A stretch of 22,563 bases of DNA from Candidatus Omnitrophota bacterium. Lineage in GTDB: Bacteria; Omnitrophota; Gorgyraeia; B26-G9. The notes under the pieces were generated by a model. That model did no database searches. It saw nothing but the letters and a program-made list of their open reading frames with translations, and had not been told where the DNA came from. This document shows positions 21,698-22,563 of the stretch, piece after piece. Numbering within the stretch: the stretch's first letter is position 1; each line of letters begins with the position of its first letter. The DNA lies in contig JAGLQQ010000169.1 of NCBI GenBank assembly GCA_023136735.1, positions 1 through 22,563 of the forward strand, read 5' to 3'. Position numbers and translations under genes: made by a program.

Positions 21698-22563
21698 ATG
21701 AAAAAAACAATCAAAGATCATTACAAAAGATCATGGAGAACGCGGCTTAGGAGATTAGCTGCAGGGTTATTTGTTTTGCTTGGTTTGAGTATTTTGCTTT
21801 TTTCTCTTTCATCCAATATCCAAGCTGCGCAAATCAAGAAAGTCCAGAATACAACGACTACTTCCAATTCATCGGTTACGATCAGCCTGACTGACATAGC
21901 CGAAGCAGTGGACACCAGTAATACTTTTATATTGCAGTATGTGGAGATGGGGGAGGTTTACACTTATGAACAGAAGAAAGGCGGCAAAGGTGGTGAATCA
22001 TTCGGGTTGTTTACCACGACGTTTGAAGCACCGACGATGCTTAATGTCTCACGTTTGCGGGCTGATGATATTAGTTATGATATGAGCGCCAATGTTCAGA
22101 ACACCTTGCTTGAGTTTACTGATGGGGTAAGCATAATGAGCGGTACCGCGACAATAGGCGCAACCGTGGACGAGCGCTACATTACTCTGCCTGATACCAT
22201 CATTGATCTGACAAAAGGATTTCCTGTTTTGATGGTTAAATCCGGATTTTTGAGCAAGCAGGCAGAGAGTGAGCACTGGACATTTATGGGGACTTTCTAT
22301 GATTCCAATACCCTTAAATTAGAGAGGTTAAAGCGTCCTACTGTAGATAACTATTATCCTGCTCCGACGGTGATAGTACAGTGGCAGGTGATTCAGTTTG
22401 AGTCTGACGTAGTGGTAACAAGCGGAACCGTAACCCTGCCTGCTGGTGAGGCTTTGGTTCCGGATACACTGACAACGCCGATCAGCAATATTAATAAGGC
22501 ATTTTTAGTTTTTAGTTATATGGGGGCTTTTGAAATAGAAGGGGTAAAGCAGGATTTATTGAC
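21698..22563 (+). CDS. Start of a large exported repetitive surface protein (runs off the window)
   Basis: The frame stays open from the ATG at 21698 to the end of the window, giving the first 288 residues without a stop. I chose this ATG because GGAG (21688-21691) lies six bases upstream; in-frame ATGs at 21686 and 21692 are alternatives. Residues 1-44 are a long basic signal peptide (hydrophobic 20-40, cut near IQAA). The rest is beta-rich and threonine/valine-rich, with a repeated unit. In each unit a V(I)Q-containing strand is followed by a G-T-V/A-T-I/L strand and ends in a hydrophobic strand: about 48-85 ending FILQYVEMG, 131-184 ending FPVLMVKSG, 227-276 ending AFLVFSYMG. WQVIQF at 229-234 is typical of very long secreted proteins of environmental bacteria. 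Function unknown; probably cell-surface or adhesive. Confidence 0.75.
   Translation, partial: MKKTIKDHYKRSWRTRLRRLAAGLFVLLGLSILLFSLSSNIQAAQIKKVQNTTTTSNSSVTISLTDIAEAVDTSNTFILQYVEMGEVYTYEQKKGGKGGESFGLFTTTFEAPTMLNVSRLRADDISYDMSANVQNTLLEFTDGVSIMSGTATIGATVDERYITLPDTIIDLTKGFPVLMVKSGFLSKQAESEHWTFMGTFYDSNTLKLERLKRPTVDNYYPAPTVIVQWQVIQFESDVVVTSGTVTLPAGEALVPDTLTTPISNINKAFLVFSYMGAFEIEGVKQDLL

Noticed and set aside
1..22563. CRISPR arrays, tRNA or rRNA genes
   Set aside because: No regularly spaced repeats and no tRNA or rRNA signatures were seen on either strand by eye; the S23 gene is not inside an rRNA gene here.

Overview
The window looks like a chromosomal segment from an AT-rich, Gram-negative, uncultivated bacterium. 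The evidence is exported PpiC/SurA-like and other signal-peptide proteins, a WecA-type polysaccharide initiator, a GspA/ExeA-type ATPase, RAYT-type Y1 transposases, a 23S rRNA-intervening-sequence protein gene and many degenerate intergenic repeats. The mix resembles what is seen in Omnitrophota and similar lineages, but that placement is an inference and no taxonomic marker gene is present.

Layout. (1) 1-1000: a REP-associated Y1 transposase bracketed by two nearly identical perfect palindromes; its stop codon lies inside the second. (2) 1018-1227: a promoter-like site, an insertion-sequence-end-like remnant and a 122-bp MITE-like element. (3) 1256-7559: what appears to be a complete ribosomally synthesised peptide (RiPP) cluster. 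It holds a PqqD-like leader-binding protein, a radical SAM/SPASM enzyme, a 53-residue three-cysteine precursor peptide at 2821-2982, an HprK-like kinase and a three-domain S26 peptidase-GNAT-nucleotidyltransferase fusion. A two-gene ABC exporter faces the cluster on the minus strand. (4) 7814-9567: an exported SurA/PpiC-like chaperone with an internally duplicated helical domain, then a fragment of a PilX/DUF7305-like pilus protein. (5) 9595-17327: a second radical SAM/SPASM protein, an S23/IVP four-helix-bundle gene with G-rich/C-rich flanks, and a polysaccharide locus (GT4 glycosyltransferase, PHP-like membrane protein, WbqC, ExeA-like ATPase, PIG-L deacetylase, WecA/MraY-like phosphosugar transferase). 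(6) 17328-21631: a probable c-di-GMP-I riboswitch plus intrinsic terminator. Downstream are a Y1 transposase fused to a membrane anchor and exported domain, a translationally coupled small exported protein, and an MFS/spermidine-synthase-like/TPR fusion. (7) 21698-end: the start of an exported, probably very large, repetitive beta-rich protein that runs off the window.

How the genes may work together. In the RiPP cluster the PqqD-like protein probably holds the precursor leader while the SPASM enzyme modifies the core, perhaps at its cysteines. The kinase and nucleotidyltransferase resemble tailoring enzymes known from lasso-peptide clusters, here paired with a radical SAM enzyme. The S26 domain is a candidate leader protease, and the ABC pair a candidate exporter. 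The 11-17 kb block looks like a surface polysaccharide operon repeatedly invaded by short G/C-rich repeats, which in two places have moved into start-codon regions. The last operon looks c-di-GMP-responsive and cell-envelope-directed.
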